From Sialis fuliginosa (Eukaryota; Arthropoda; Insecta; Megaloptera; Sialidae): DNA of 64,000 bases. The stretch is taken from contig OY540809.1 of the NCBI GenBank assembly GCA_961205875.1, positions 15,388,267 through 15,452,266 of the forward strand. Reading direction: 5' to 3'. Shown in pieces: positions 11,932 through 23,925 of the stretch (position 1 is its first letter; every line of letters begins with the position of its first letter). The notes beneath the pieces were generated by a model. It made no database searches, was not told where the DNA came from, and saw nothing but the letters and a program-made list of their open reading frames with translations. Made by a program: the position numbers and the translations under genes.

Positions 11932-12368
11932 AATTGATTCTTATAGATTTTAAACCGAAGAATTCAAAAAAAATAACCCGGACTAGCGGAAAGTTGTGCA
12001 ACACCCTTAAAATGGGGTTTAAAGGTGAAAAGCCCATTTCCAACCGTTTTTACAAATTATCACAAAATCTAAAGCAACGATGGTATATTTTTATGATTGA
12101 TATATGTTCAGGACACTTAGACGAATCGATTGTGACCATATATACTAAATTTGACCAAACATTACGTCTTTCAAAGGGCTTAAAAGACGTAAAAATGTAT
12201 CTTTTCGGGGAAAATAGTTTAAAAATTAATAACTTTTGTTAAAATCATCCAAATGACTCGTAACTAGGCTCAAATTGTTCCTGAAGTTCCAAAGAATAAT
12301 GACCAACCATAATTTAAAAAAATATTAGTAGTTTAACCAATGAAAATCGCTAAAGTTTAAGGGTAAGT
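11932..12368 (+). repeat. 430-base unit, copy 2 (direct)
   Basis: A diverged direct copy of copy 1, about 510 bases later. It keeps an equivalent open frame (11934-12242, MGFKGEKPISNRFYKLSQN...). Confidence 0.75.
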
Positions 12369-12369
12369 G

Positions 12370-12660
12370 CGTTTTTACGTCTTTTAAGCCCTTTGGAAGA
12401 GGTAATTTTTGGCCAAATTTAGTATATGTGGTCACAATCGATTTGTCTAAGTGTCCTGAACATATATCAATGATAAAAATATACCATCGTCGCTTCAGAT
12501 TTTGTGATAAATTGAAAAAAACGGTTGGAAATGGGGTTTTCACCCTTAAACTCCATTTTTAAGGGTGTTGCACCACTTTTCGCCAGTCCGGGTTATTTTT
12601 TTCGAATTCTCCGGTTCAAAATCTATAAGAATCAATCATAAAATTGCTTGCCCTCTTCAT
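12370..12660 (-). repeat. 430-base unit, copy 3 (inverted, truncated)
   Basis: An inverted copy directly abutting copy 2, making a head-to-head junction near 12369. It lacks the distal third of the unit. Confidence 0.75.
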
Positions 12661-12859
12661 TTCCTGCCAAAATGCTTCCTTTACTGGACTGAATCTATTA
12701 TTTTGTTTGGAAAAATGTAATTTTTTTAAATTGTATACAACAAAATTCAGTGTATTTCTAAGTGTACTTGCACCCGTTCTAATAATTGAATATTATTTTG
12801 GGGGGTCTCATTTTGTTTGTATGTACAAATAGAAGGTATCTACCTTGGTTTCACTAAAA

Positions 12860-13400
12860 AATATTAAACCCTGATGTTTTTATTTAAATTTTAGTAAAAA
12901 GATAGTTTTTCAAAAATTTACGTTACTTACCATTAAACATTAGCGATTTTTATTGGTTAAGCTATTAATATTTTTTTAAATTATGGTTCATTATTATTCT
13001 TTGGAACTTCAGGAACAATTTGAGCCTAGTTACGAGTCATTTGGATGATTTTAGCAAAAGTTATTAATTTTTAAACTATTTTCCCCGAAAAGATGCATTT
13101 TTAAGTCTTTTAAACCCTCTGGAAGAGATAATTTTTGGCCAAATTTAGTATATATGGTCACAATCGATTCGTCTGAGTGTCCTGAACATATATCAACCAT
13201 AAAAATAGACCATCATCGCTTTAGATTTTGTGATAAATTGAAAAAACGGTTGGAAATGGGGTTTTCACCCTTAAACCCCATTTTTAAGGGTGTTGCACCA
13301 CTTTTTGCTAGTCCGGGTTATGTTTTTCGAATTCTCCGGTTCAAAATCTATAAGAATCAATCATAAAATTGCTTGCCCTCTTAATTTCCTGTCAAAATGC
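12860..13400 (-). repeat. 430-base unit, copy 4 (inverted)
   Basis: A full inverted copy that mirrors copy 1, including the flanking 'cattaaacattagcgatttt' segment. About 200 bases of different sequence separate it from copy 3. Confidence 0.75.
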
Positions 13401-13653
13401 TTCCTTTACTGGACTAATTGTGATAAATAAAACAACATTATTAATAATGAAGTGGAGTTAGGCCACTTTCAAAATAAACTTTTTAACTTGAAATTAATTG
13501 TGAAAATTAATGTGTTCAAAAATTTTTTTTCCTTTGAATATATTTAACCAAAAATTGTTTTTTATGATAGTTTACTTCTAATTATACACGTTACTACAGT
13601 CAACAAAAAAAATTTGAAAAATGGAGTTAGGCCACTTTCAAAATCAACGGCTC

Positions 13654-13765
13654 ATATAATGAATAAAAAGAGAAAAAAAATTATATTTCATCCCCTGTCT
13701 TAAAATAAAATTTGTTCTGCCAACTTTATGAGCGTGAGCGAAGCCGCGGGCAGGTCCGCTAGTGA
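13654..13765 (+). mobile_element. 3' end of a CTAGT-terminated (Helitron-like) repeat
   Basis: A hairpin-like 'gcgaagccgcgggcaggtcc' precedes GCTAGT at 13759-13764. Helitron-like elements of Lepidoptera end in CTAG(T) just after such a hairpin. The upstream part joins the family-E repeat interrupted by the 3.4 kb element. Confidence 0.5.
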
Positions 13766-13892
13766 TTCTATAAAATGTTTACTGATATTTAAATAATAAT
13801 AATTAATAACTGGCTGTATATGAAAATAAATGCCAAAAAAAAAAAAAATAATAATAGCAAAAGATATATTTTTTTAGAAATGAGGTTTTAAA

Positions 13893-14030
13893 AATAGTTA
13901 CAAAGTAGCCTATGTCCTCCCTTATGATGCAAGTTATCTCCCTGCCAAATTTCATCAAGATCGATTCAGCGAAAAATGTAACAAACAGACAGACAGACAG
14001 TTACTTTCGCATTTAAAATAGTATTTTTGA
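13893..14030 (+). repeat. interspersed repeat family A
   Basis: Reverse of the 9285 copy: 'aaagtagcctatgtcctccc', 'atcaagatcgattcag', a CAGACAG run, then 'actttcgcatttaaaatagta'. Confidence 0.75.
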
Positions 14031-14585
14031 AACGTATCAATTTGGTTTTGATTATTTTTCTAATGTCGATCGAAAAAGATAATTAAAAATCATTCACATA
14101 CATATGACCGTAGAAGCTTGAAGGTTTGAATTAATCATTATCTGCGTATGAATTTGTGTTCATTACAATAATATTAATTTACAATTAAATTTGTATCAAA
14201 TAGGTAAATCTAAATAATGAAAATTTCAGTGCAATAAATAATTTCATGACTAACATATCAATATTATCTGTAACGCACGAGTACTGATTATCAAATTAAT
14301 AACTAAAAGCAATGTTAATTAAATTTCATTCAATTCCATCTATTATTTCATATCTATATTAACATATACGTACCTATATCAATTCTAATATATAAATAAA
14401 TTAACTTTTCACAAGCCAAAAAGACTATGAAATATCTAGAATCTATATTGTCGATACATTTTATTTTACTTATCAAAAATTTAATCGAATATCGTACAAA
14501 AATGGTATAAAATAAAGCACGTACATAATAAAGTTCTGTAGTCACTAACATTATCTACTTGTTAATATGTATCAAAAGCTATTTC

Positions 14586-15005
14586 ATGTTGACGAAATAT
14601 CTCTATAAAAATAGTTATTTTATAAATTTTTCAAAAACTATTTTTCTGCAGTGTTTCATTAAAAGTATAATCAAAAGTTACATTCTGGATTTTTTTTAGA
14701 TTTTTTGCATTGAAATCTTAGAAATTTAAGGAGAGGTTGCTCTGATAACGACTTTGAAAGTTAATATCTCGTGAGTGAAGGGTTAAAATTAAAAGGTCCT
14801 AAAAATTGTATTACATTTTAGGTGACCTGTTTAAAAACATCCCACTCAAAAAATTTGAGTAGGTACACTTTTTTCAAAAATCTCATCACTTCTGTTTTTG
14901 GTTATCAATCTTGGTTATCAATAACTGAGAGAATGGTATACATACAGACAGACGGACAGACCAAAACCATAAGGGTTCCTAGTTTTCTACGGAACCCTAA
15001 AAAAA
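14586..15005 (+). repeat. interspersed repeat family C, copy 1
   Basis: Ends 'ttctacggaaccctaaaaaa' after a CAGACAGACGGACAGAC run. A direct second copy at 15640-16215 shares the ordered blocks 'tacattctgga', 'gacctgt' or 'gacctat', and 'tctgtttttggttatcaat'. It is a LINE-like tail with no coding remnant. Confidence 0.7.
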
Positions 15006-15215
15006 TCAATTTTCTCCATTGTTCGGTTTAGCTTGCGAATAATTCAAAATACGTGTATTTGACAGAATGTGGGTACATTTTCAGAACATATTGATCTGTA
15101 TTGCGCCTCACCCAGAGCTGCCACCATCCGATATAATTAAGTTTCCAGGCGAGTGATCGCGGGCTGCCATTACAGTCAATCGGCAAGCGCAGGCCTAACC
15201 CCGCCCCACACCCGC

Positions 15216-15236
15216 CACACACACACACACACACAC
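15216..15236 (+). repeat. (CA)n microsatellite
   Basis: A short pure CA run within a GC-richer patch (15100-15250). Confidence 0.85.
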
Positions 15237-15368
15237 GCGATCGCAAAATGCAAGGATTCTCCCAGAAACAAGCACTTTTTTATTTTTTTGTTTTTCAAAA
15301 TAATCTTGATAATTAATTTTTCCCAGTTATTTAACTATATTTCTAATTATTATTTTAACCTTTGAATT

Positions 15369-15502
15369 ACTCACTTAAACTAAAAAAAAGAGTCTGGTAT
15401 TATTTGTCTCCTGATGGAGACTTCTTGTGAAGACGAAACACGTGTCGAGTGACATTGTTTTATTGTGGTTAAGGTGTATATTTTTAGTTTAAGTGACTGA
15501 AA
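15369..15502. mobile_element. small inverted-repeat element
   Basis: Left 'tcacttaaactaaaaa' and right 'tttttagtttaagtga' form 16-base inverted ends, about 133 bases overall. The interior has a short hairpin 'gtctcctgatggagac'. Confidence 0.65.
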
Positions 15503-15639
15503 AACCACAGTTTCTCCGTTTTTCCAGTAGTATTTTTAACTACTGAAATATATTCATAAAACTGGCTATCCAAACGCATATAAAATAAAACAGCGTTTTG
15601 AACACGCGCATGATAGGGTTCGGTAGTCATTCTCACTAC

Positions 15640-16215
15640 GATTTATAAAAGAGATTTTTTTCAAAATATTTCATAAACTATTTCCGCTAAAGTATTCGTT
15701 ATAATTTTCATTCAAAATACTAATAAAAAACTACATTCTGGAATTTTTTCAGATTTTTTGAATTGGTAGTTTAGAAATTAGAAGAGGGGGGACACTCTGA
15801 CAACGACATTGAAAAGCAAATATATCGTGACTGAAAGGTTAAAATCAAAAGGTCATTTAACATTTTTTGTTGTATTATAGGAGACCTATCTAAAAACACC
15901 CCGCTCAATGGGGTAAGTGGAAAAAAATGTGAGTACACTTTTCAGTCTATAGGAGGGGAGTCCAAAAAAATTTGACAGTATTCGTTATAATTTTCATTAA
16001 AAGTGCTAATTAAAAACTATAATATACTTTTCAGTCCATGAGAAGAAGAGAATCGAAAAAAATGTAATTTTTTTTTCAAAAATCTTATCATATCTGTTTT
16101 TGGGTTATCAATCTACGTCCGTATACCAAATTTCATCTTAATCGGTATACAATTTATATAGACGGACGGACAGAGCGAAACTATAAGGATTCCTAGTTTT
16201 CTACGGAACCCTAAA
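15640..16215 (+). repeat. interspersed repeat family C, copy 2
   Basis: A direct, somewhat longer relative of 14586-15005, also ending 'tctacggaaccctaaaaatt'. Part of its middle is duplicated ('gtattcgttataattttcat' at 15694 and 15980). Confidence 0.7.
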
Positions 16216-17090
16216 AATTGTCAGTAAGCGACAACCATATCAGCATAATTAATCGAATGTGTCTTGCAAAAGTTTCGGTTTGTCATCTAGTGACCACATC
16301 TGTAGTTAAAAGGTTAATAATTTAGTCTAATTATAAGGGCATCTTTTTAAAATTTTTAGTTAATATTTCTCTAGTTTTGCATTTTCCCAAAAAAAATACA
16401 TCCAATTTCGCTAAAATCAGCATTAAAATAAAATATATAACACATATCCACTCTGTTGTCATTTAAACATATCTGTAGTTAATTGGTTTAGTAAATTATT
16501 GATAGATTTGTATCGAGTAAACCCTGCATTTACCGGGAAATCATAGTTTATTAATAAAAACTATACGCCAGACATGAAATGTTAAATTTGATCGACTATT
16601 GATCGTTCATAATTAATTTGTCCGTCAATCATTACAAATATCAAGTAATTATCTTCTGTTAATATTCCAAGGAACAATTAGCATCATATGTGTATAAATG
16701 TAATTTTCTATATAAGCCTTATTTGCTCATATATATACAGGACTATACGAAAGTCCGAGCTAATTTCAAAAACTACTGGACCAATTTTGATAAAACTTGC
16801 ACCAATGTGTTCCTTGTAATTTCAGCAGTTCTATAGGGTATATATCATCACGCTATCACTAAAAATAGCTGAGCAGTTAATACTATTATTATTTAACCCG
16901 TTTAATATCAAAAATACATCAAAATTATGTTTAATGTAAGTGTATAGTATATTAAGCCCTCTTTATGTTTATTAAAAAAAATTAAAAATAAATAATAATA
17001 AAGCGAATTTTAATGAATATAATTATAATATTTAAAAAAAGATGTTCAAAATTTGCAAATTTTCTGTTCGAATTTCATGACGTCCCTGTA
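16215..17090. other. AT-rich stretch without gene
   Basis: Only a LINE-like scrap is recognised ('actactggaccaattttgat' near 16770). Nothing else is seen. Confidence 0.45.
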
Positions 17091-17094
17091 TTCT

Positions 17095-17215
17095 AGGGCC
17101 CTGAGGCGGGTGGGTGATCGATGGGCGTGGGTGTGAGCAGCGCTATTGTTACGGGTGTGTGTCGGTGCGCGGTTTTTCCGATCGTATTTTTGCGGTTGTG
17201 AATTTAAACTCAAAT
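17095..17215. promoter_or_regulatory. GC-rich non-repeat patch, candidate regulatory element
   Basis: Contains 'cctgaggcgggtgggtgatc' followed by a GTGTGTGTCGGTGCGCGG segment, and does not match other repeats here. Inference from composition only. Confidence 0.2.
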
Positions 17216-17519
17216 TTACAGCGTATATACGTTAGATTTTTTTAGTAAAAGAATGTTTTTATTTTATTTTTTTGAGTTTGTTACAAAATTTATTCTAGAT
17301 AGGTCTGGATACTATTGATATTAAAATTATTTCAATATGTTTAAATTTATTAGAATCTTTCAGATTATATTAATAAATTGAAAATTTAATTGAAAAAAAT
17401 TCATAGAAGATGTTAAAAACTGATATTATACAATCAATCGTTTTTAGATACATTGGGTCATTTTCGATATAATTTAAATATGTGTATAATTTAGGCATTA
17501 TTCCCAATAAACGGAAAAT

Positions 17520-17560
17520 ACAATAATTCTTGGTTTTACCCATAAACCAAGAATTATTGT
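17520..17560. repeat. perfect 17-base hairpin with 7-base loop
   Basis: 'acaataattcttggttt' is followed, after TACCCAT, by its exact reverse complement. It is too short for a microRNA precursor; a transposon scar is more likely. Confidence 0.85.
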
Positions 17561-17776
17561 TATGGGTATAAGTTCCTATTATATAACATTTGAAGAACGA
17601 CTTTTTAAATATTTTTTTTAATTAGATGTAAAATGTCTATAACTCAAATAAAAATAAATTTCGAAAATTTGAAGATATAAAATCAATGTTTCTTACTTTT
17701 TATTCACCTTCTATGTAAATGAGACATTTACTATTTATTTTAACTTATTTACCATTTATAACATAATTTATTAATG

Positions 17777-18130
17777 TACTGGCACCAGTCTTAGATCAGA
17801 CCTCAGTGTTGGACTCTTATTTAATTAAATGTACTAAATTAGACATATTTGTTGATATTTGATTACTGCCATTACTGAATCATAATCATAAAACTGTAAA
17901 ACAGCTTAATTTGATGACAATCGGCCAATAACGCCAAATTTATGGACATTTAAACTAATTATTAGTGTAATCTATTTATTAATTATTATATTATTATAGC
18001 ATCTGCTTTACATTGTTTCTAATTTTACGATTCTTTATTATATTGCTTTTGTGTCGTAGTACTTATCATTTTATAATCATTAACAAGTGTCACTGGGTGT
18101 CCATTATTAGAGAAAAAACATAAACATATA
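17777..18130 (+). mobile_element. CTGGCACCAG-family element, right end missing
   Basis: Starts TACTGGCACCAGTCTTAGAT. Shared interior words are 'cagcttaatttgatgacaat', 'catctgctttacattgtt' and 'gtacttatcatttt'. The homology to other copies fades near 18130, before the expected inverted end. Confidence 0.75.
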
Positions 18131-18169
18131 CCTTGTTCTGAAAGCAGTCAAGACTTATATCCATTTAAA

Positions 18170-19850
18170 TCGTAACTGATTAATAAAAAAAAATGATTAC
18201 ATTTAAATAATTAACAATAAATTCAACTAACAGTAATAAACAATAACAATTTATTAAATTCCAACTATATGCTTTTAATTAAAATGAAAATCATAACATT
18301 TTATTACATATAAATAAATAAATTGTTTATAATATGGAAATATTCACAAATTAATTAAGTTTATAAATTACCTATATCAAAATTGGGTATAAGCTCAATT
18401 GATAACACCTTGATAATATTACTCACATGTTATTGATTAACCAATAAATAATAAATTATAATCTATTCAAATTAATACAATATAAACGTTGGAATTGCAT
18501 TAATTTATATTATATATTATATTATGTTTGACCGCTATTGTAATTCCTTTAATAATAATATTCATATACTAAATATGACTTTATTGTTAGTTAATTACAT
18601 ATTACATTGTATAGTAGGTGGTTTTTGGACATTTCTGGGTAGAAGAGAAGTCTTAACAAAGTTGAATACGTTACTTTTTATAACTTACTAATAAAAAACT
18701 TCTACACCGATTTAAATATTAAAATTCGTGTAAAGAAATCTTAAAATGTGTATTCATATAGTTAATCTTATTTTTATTTTAGGAAAATTTTGAAAACTTG
18801 AAAAATCATAGAACAAAAAACCCAAAAAATTATATAATAATTAAATTTAACAGTTTTTGAAGTCGTTTTTCTTTTTTCCTTTATTAAAATGTTTTTTATT
18901 AGCTTGGCACCGACTTCAAAAACTATTAAATTTAATTACTATATACTTTTCAGTGTTTTTAGGTTTTTATGTCGTTTTTATTTTTCCCTTTTAAAAATTG
19001 ATAAAATTTATATATGAGCATCTTGGGAATATACTCTTCCAAACAAAAAAAAACGTCCAAATCAATACATATTTATCGGAGTTATGCCCAAACATAAAAA
19101 ATATATTGATTGAATTGAAAACCTCCTCTTTTTTTTTAAATCGGCTAAAAATACCTATCGTTTCGATTGCAAGACGTTTGACTGTACTTTAAAGAAAATC
19201 TTTTTACCTTTCGCAGTTCCAGCAAAATGTTTTGTTTCGGGTGAAAACTTTGAACACGTTTTAATGAAAAATACTATATCGGAAAACAAAAGTTCGGTTC
19301 TTTTGTTTCAGGAAATAAAAAACGGTCTAGATACGAGAAACGCACCGAGATAGGGCGCTCTTTTTAATTTCCATTTCAGATAAATCTTATTTTTTCTCAT
19401 TAACCAGTCTCTTGTAACCCCTTTTTATTTTCCTTATCTTATTTCTGCTTGTGCCCCTCATTAAGGGGATGTACTAGCATAGTTCTGTTATTATCTCCGC
19501 CATTGTCGAATGCTCGATAATTACCTTATTTAACTAGATACCGGAAACAAAGATTTAATTAAATCATCTTGTTTAATGGATATTAGCTCTTCTAGTAAGT
19601 AATTCTCATTTGTATTATTATTATTTTATTTTTTTATTTCTGTTACTTAAAAACGAATTCATGATAGTTATTTTTGCCGATGATTTTTCATTTATAAAAA
19701 ATCTACAAGTATAAGTATACATAGAATAAGAATTTTCCTAGATCAGTTAGAGTAAGTGATTATTTAATTTAACCTAATCTAGTAATAAATGAAAAATTGG
19801 TGAATTAGAAATCGCCCGCTTAAAAAAAATAACATCTGTACCAAGATTGA
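18170..19850. other. AT-rich stretch without gene
   Basis: Very AT-rich. A partial inverted duplication occurs around 18835-18960 ('taatttaacagtttttgaag' and its inverse). No coding sequence or known repeat. Confidence 0.45.
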
Positions 19851-19864
19851 ACCCTACAAATCTA

Positions 19865-19982
19865 TGCAAACACTTTCAAACGGGGTATCAAACTTATACG
19901 ACAGTTACATACTTTTGTTTTTACTCACTACATATCAAAAACTCCAAGAGAACTGTCATATAAGCTTGATACCCCGTTTGAA
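19865..19982. mobile_element. hairpin MITE, arms about 41 bases
   Basis: 'gcaaacactttcaaacgggg' and onward to 19905 is inverted at 19942-19982 with a few mismatches. The inner word 'tatacgacagttacat' resembles sequence at 54618-54640, so this may be a dispersed family. Confidence 0.7.
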
Positions 19983-20329
19983 AGTGTTTGCAAGCTTGCA
20001 AATATTTGTTACCTAGACTGTAATACCGGACATTAGACTTTAATGGTCCGCGAAACATTTTTATTTACTGCTTAGCTTCTGATTAGATAGCGTGATATCT
20101 GATTTATTTTTTAATCTCAATTTTATTGTATCTGTTTTTTATGACTAATTATCAGGACAATATGACAATAAAGATAATTTATTTAACTCTGCTATAATTA
20201 GTTTAATTTATAAAAAACTATCATTTTGTTAGGTTTTCTTATATAATCCCTATATTCTACACGTTTTCCTGTTAATAATATAGGTAATTGAAAAATGTAA
20301 AATTATCCGCGCCCTTATTGTTATTATAT

Positions 20330-20515
20330 TAAAACTGCGACGGTTCCACGGGTCACGACGTGTTTCCTCTATATACCTTCTACCTTTTCACTCATCTAGC
20401 CCGCCCTAAGTACATGTTTAATTACACCTCCCTACTGTACACTGTGTACACACAACGGGACTTATACAACCCCCCCCCCCGCCTCACCTCAAACCCTACC
20501 TTCCAAGCCTGCTAA
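20330..20515. promoter_or_regulatory. GC-richer non-repeat patch with poly-C tract
   Basis: Includes 'cggttccacgggtcacgacg', a run of 11 C at 20470-20480, and pyrimidine-rich flanks. Candidate regulatory DNA only by contrast with its surroundings. Confidence 0.2.
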
Positions 20516-20989
20516 ACATTTTAAGTTGGCTTTTCAGACAGAGCTGTACTTAATTATAATATTTTTTTTATAGTAGAAATTTTCTTCAATAGGCTTTCCT
20601 AGTCATTTTCCATGTAAATAATGTTTTCGGTCCACGTTGTCGTATTATTTTTCTACTACAGAAGTATTTATAGATTTAGAAACACTGAAGAAGACTCCAA
20701 CATGAGAGTTGAAACTAAGATAAAAATTACGACAACGTGATAACAGTCCAGAAACCTCAAATAAAATAATTGTTTAGCACGGAGGTGTTTGGGGTAAATA
20801 AAGATAATAATTACGGTTTCCCTATACACCCCTGTCGATCGATAACACTTATCAATACTAAACTGGGCTTGATGTTTTTTGTTTAAAATAAAATCCTTGA
20901 TCTATTGTTAAAGTTGTTTATATTTGTTGTAAATCATCCTGTATAAATAAAACTAGTTTCATGGCCCGAGTATATATTTTTGCACACAC

Positions 20990-21190
20990 CCCTGCGTGAG
21001 GCCCCCGTGTTCACCCCCCCCCCTTCACCCGACCTTAATAACGCGCGCCGCGTCCCGTGAGCTCGGCGATTAAGGGACCTGTCAAGTGCAGAAAAATTCA
21101 TTTTTTATACACCCTTCTTATTCTTTCTTTAATTCCCTTTTTTATCAGCCGGCGCGCATTCACTCGTGCCGTTGTCGCTGATGCTGATTC
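20990..21190. promoter_or_regulatory. GC-rich non-repeat patch, candidate regulatory element
   Basis: Holds C10 (21014-21023), a CG-rich core 'taacgcgcgccgcgtcccgt', and CTGTCA, the Meis/Homothorax half-site on the minus strand. Hexamers like this are expected often by chance. Confidence 0.25.
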
Positions 21191-21542
21191 TTCACTTAAT
21201 TTATATTTTGTAGAATTTTTTTCTTGAATGTTTAAATGGAAAATTATTCTGTTTAGTAAAAATGTATTGAAGCAATTTTACTGATTGATTTTTTACTTTT
21301 CATCAAAAGTTTAGTTTTTAATATATAGCGCACTAAGGGCTTACTTGTAACTCGAAAACAAAAAGTGAATAAAAATTCTAATACTACGTAAAAAAGTGTC
21401 TTAAGAAACCGCATACAAGTTCCTATCTACTTAAGAAAAAAGTTATGGCCATTTAAAGAAATCAGGAATTTTTATTTATTTGTTTAATATGAATTCAATA
21501 AAATAAATATGTAATCACATTCAACCAAATCTGTATCTCTTA

Positions 21543-21681
21543 TGCCGTGTTCAGACCGAAAAAACAAAACAGCAACATCGTGTCTTTTTGACAAAAGTGC
21601 AATAAAGCCTATGCATTTTTAAATACGACGTGTTTTCAAACACCGTGTTGCTGTTTTGTTTTCTTTGGTGTGAACACCGCA
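21543..21681. mobile_element. PIF/Harbinger-like MITE, tandem copy 1
   Basis: A 139-base element with inverted ends (TGCCGTGTTCAGACCGAAAA / reverse of the right end) and the 3-base target duplication TTA at 21540-21542 and 21682-21684. TTA or TAA duplications are typical of PIF/Harbinger elements. Confidence 0.8.
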
Positions 21682-21684
21682 TTA

Positions 21685-21823
21685 TGCCGTGTTTAGACCG
21701 AAAAAACAAAACAGCAACATTGTGTCTTTTTGACAAAAGTACAATAAACCCTATGCTTTTTTAAATACGATGTATTTTCAAACACCGTGTTGCTGTTTTG
21801 TTTTCTTTGGTCTAAACACGGCA
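21685..21823. mobile_element. PIF/Harbinger-like MITE, tandem copy 2
   Basis: Also 139 bases, closely similar to copy 1, and directly adjacent. The single TTA at 21682-21684 is shared by both copies, and a third TTA follows at 21824-21826. The second insertion therefore used the target duplication of the first. Confidence 0.8.
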
Positions 21824-21845
21824 TTATGGTTACTGAAATCCTCTA

Positions 21846-22668
21846 GAGATACTCATAGTAAGAGTTCTGACAACGCGAGTCTCAATCATAGCCGTGTTTT
21901 CTGATTTAATCAACCAATATCATTAAATATACTTCATAATATATTATAATATTATGTTAAATGATAAAATTTTGCGCGAAATTTCGCTTCATGCCAATTT
22001 TTAACCAATTTGAATGCAGTAAATCTAATTTAATTAAGTAATTGTAGTTTATGAAAATTACTCCAAGAATAGTATTTTTACTCCTTAATTACTCTTTCAT
22101 CCCCTTTAATCGGATTAAACGATAAATTTGTAAATTAATAAATCGAGTACTTAATAAATACTACACAAAAATACATTTTTAATTTGCTAGTACTATTATA
22201 ATATGTATATGTAAATCAGTGGGAACATTTCTACAGAATGAGTCGATAGTGTGTATTCTTCAATATCTTCTCTATTTTAAGAGATAGAGAAAAAATTCAA
22301 ATTTTATACGATACTCTAATTATAAATACAGATAGTAAAATTTTATTTCTACCTTATTTTATTTTAATTTAATTAAATGAGATTAATTCATGAGATAAAA
22401 AATGTATTTATTATTGATAATAGATATAGAACATTTTATGCAAAAATTTATCATTTATCAGATTTAAGGGAGTGAAAAAGTAATTAGGAGGGTAAGTATA
22501 CTATTCTTGGGGTAATTTTCATAAACTAGTTTTAGTTTTCAAATGAGACCGACTACATTCAAATTGGTTGAAAATTGGCTTGAAGTGAAATTTCGCGCAA
22601 AATTGTGTCATGGTGCGCCGGTTCGGTTAAAAATGGCAACACTGTCATAACTTTTAATGGAATATCTC
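21846..22668. mobile_element. GAGATACTC-family element carrying a nested inverted repeat
   Basis: Ends are GAGATACTCATAGTAAGAGT (after TA at 21844-21845) and the reverse of GAGATATTCCATTAAAAGTT. It is far longer than other copies because a second inverted-repeat element occupies 21964-22602. Confidence 0.65.
21964..22602. mobile_element. nested inverted-repeat element
   Basis: The left arm 'ttttgcgcgaaatttcgctt' through 'aaccaatttgaatgcag' and 'agaatagta' is matched in reverse by the right arm 'tactattcttggggtaattt' through 'gtgaaatttcgcgcaaaatt'. No coding sequence. Confidence 0.7.
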
Positions 22669-22909
22669 TTAAATCCCTATGCTAAAAATGTTATTTGGAA
22701 CATCCGGAATAATTTTATTTTATTTTATTTTCGGTTCTACTGGATTTATATATTTTTGACAACCTTTTACTGGAAGTTAAAATAATATATTGATATATTT
22801 GCAAGGTGCATTTATTTTGATAATTAAAATTATGTTATAAACTCTTATCTGCATCCAAAACATACATTTGTCACTGCACCCGATTGAAATATTTTAAAAC
22901 AATCTCAAT

Positions 22910-23185
22910 TCCACACCGTTGTCTCCCTCTCTCTCGCACAGATAAACTTAGAAGCGAGCCAAAAGTCACCGGTTAACTGCAATACGAGTCTCCAGCGACG
23001 AATAATTTTATAAGTTGCTGACAATGCAATCTTAGAGTTAATTTAAAAAATCATGCCCCGTTAAGGCGATATCCATCCCGGTCGTGTCTAGCGTCGGAGT
23101 GCGACACCCGCATCGATTTTATTGCATCCAGGTTACACCTGTCTCTTTCTAACGAGTTCGAGTGCTTCTAGTGAATCGAGGCATG
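22910..23185. promoter_or_regulatory. non-repeat patch, candidate regulatory element
   Basis: Mixed-composition unique sequence including 'gtcaccggttaactgcaata' and 'acacccgcatcgattttatt'. The latter contains a Hox-type TTTTATTG core. Candidate only. Confidence 0.25.
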
Positions 23186-23603
23186 CTATGATCGTCAACC
23201 GTATCTAGAATTGTTTTTAAGTAGTTTTTGGCTTGAACGGAGTTTCAAAAGTTTTTCGGTTTGACTTCTAATTGATGGCTTTTCGCATTTTTTCCTGCAG
23301 ATAAATCGAGTTGGTGGTTTTCTCGCATTATCGTTCTGATAAGTAGATTAAAGATTTTTAATATCGCTGTTTTATAGATGAAACTATGATGTATGCGAAA
23401 AACATGCATATACAGGGCTAGTTAAAAGTAAGCGTATCTATTAAAAAAAATTAAATATAAAACAATTTAAAATATGTAGACCTCAGTTTGTCTAATATCT
23501 TAATTAATAAGTCTTTTTGCTATTATAAAACAGGAGTTTAGTTTCGCATTTACACGATAGATGTCGACGCCAAAAAAGTATAACCCATACAAATGTCACA
23601 AAT

Positions 23604-23762
23604 GTTACAAAAATAGCCTATATCCTTCCTCAGAATGCAAGCTATCTCCCTGCCAAATTTCATTAAGATCGGTTCAGTAGTTTAGCCGTGAAAAGGTAAT
23701 AAACAGACAGACAGACAAAGAGACAGACACACTTTCGCATTTACAACGTTAGAATGGATGTA
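23604..23762 (+). repeat. interspersed repeat family A
   Basis: A well-preserved copy: 'tagcctatatccttcctcag', 'ctccctgccaaatttcatta', 'cggttcagtagtttagccgt', a CAGACAG run, and 'ctttcgcatttacaacgtta'. Confidence 0.8.
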
Positions 23763-23834
23763 TCTACGAATAAAAAAAGTTAAGTTATTGTTAATTATAA
23801 CAAAAAATGTTTTTCTTCCTGTCTTTCTATGATT

Positions 23835-23925
23835 TCAGGTCAGTCAGTCTATCTGTCCCCTGAATCCTTATTACACGCATAACTCATGAACCATTGAATC
23901 AATATGAATGAAACTTGACTTTTTT
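23835..23925 (-). repeat. interspersed repeat family D, reversed copy
   Basis: Reverse complement of 7150-7215: 'cccctgaatccttattacac', 'gcataactcatgaaccattg'. Confidence 0.6.

Larger units (their letters stand above)
10298..13653. mobile_element. 3.4 kb inverted-repeat element with four internal copies of one unit
   Basis: Ends are inverted: GAGCCGTTGATTTTGAAAGT at 10298 and its reverse complement at 13653. The bases immediately outside both ends read ATAT, compatible with a short target duplication. The terminal motif recurs, inverted, at 10502-10529 and 13451-13476. Inside are a ~600-base foldback (10722-11345) and four copies of a ~430-base unit, two direct and two inverted. Short open frames recur in the units, but no transposase is recognised. 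The superfamily is unknown to me. Confidence 0.7.

Noticed and set aside
11498-12543. Similar ~70-100-codon frames starting MGFKGE or equivalent in the 430-base units
   Set aside because: They sit in a repeated, inverted-repeat element, match no family I know, and have no upstream or downstream coding continuity. Kept as a repeat property, not a gene.
17520-17560. microRNA precursor
   Set aside because: The hairpin is 41 bases in total with a 17-base stem, shorter than any insect pre-miRNA, and is AT-rich.
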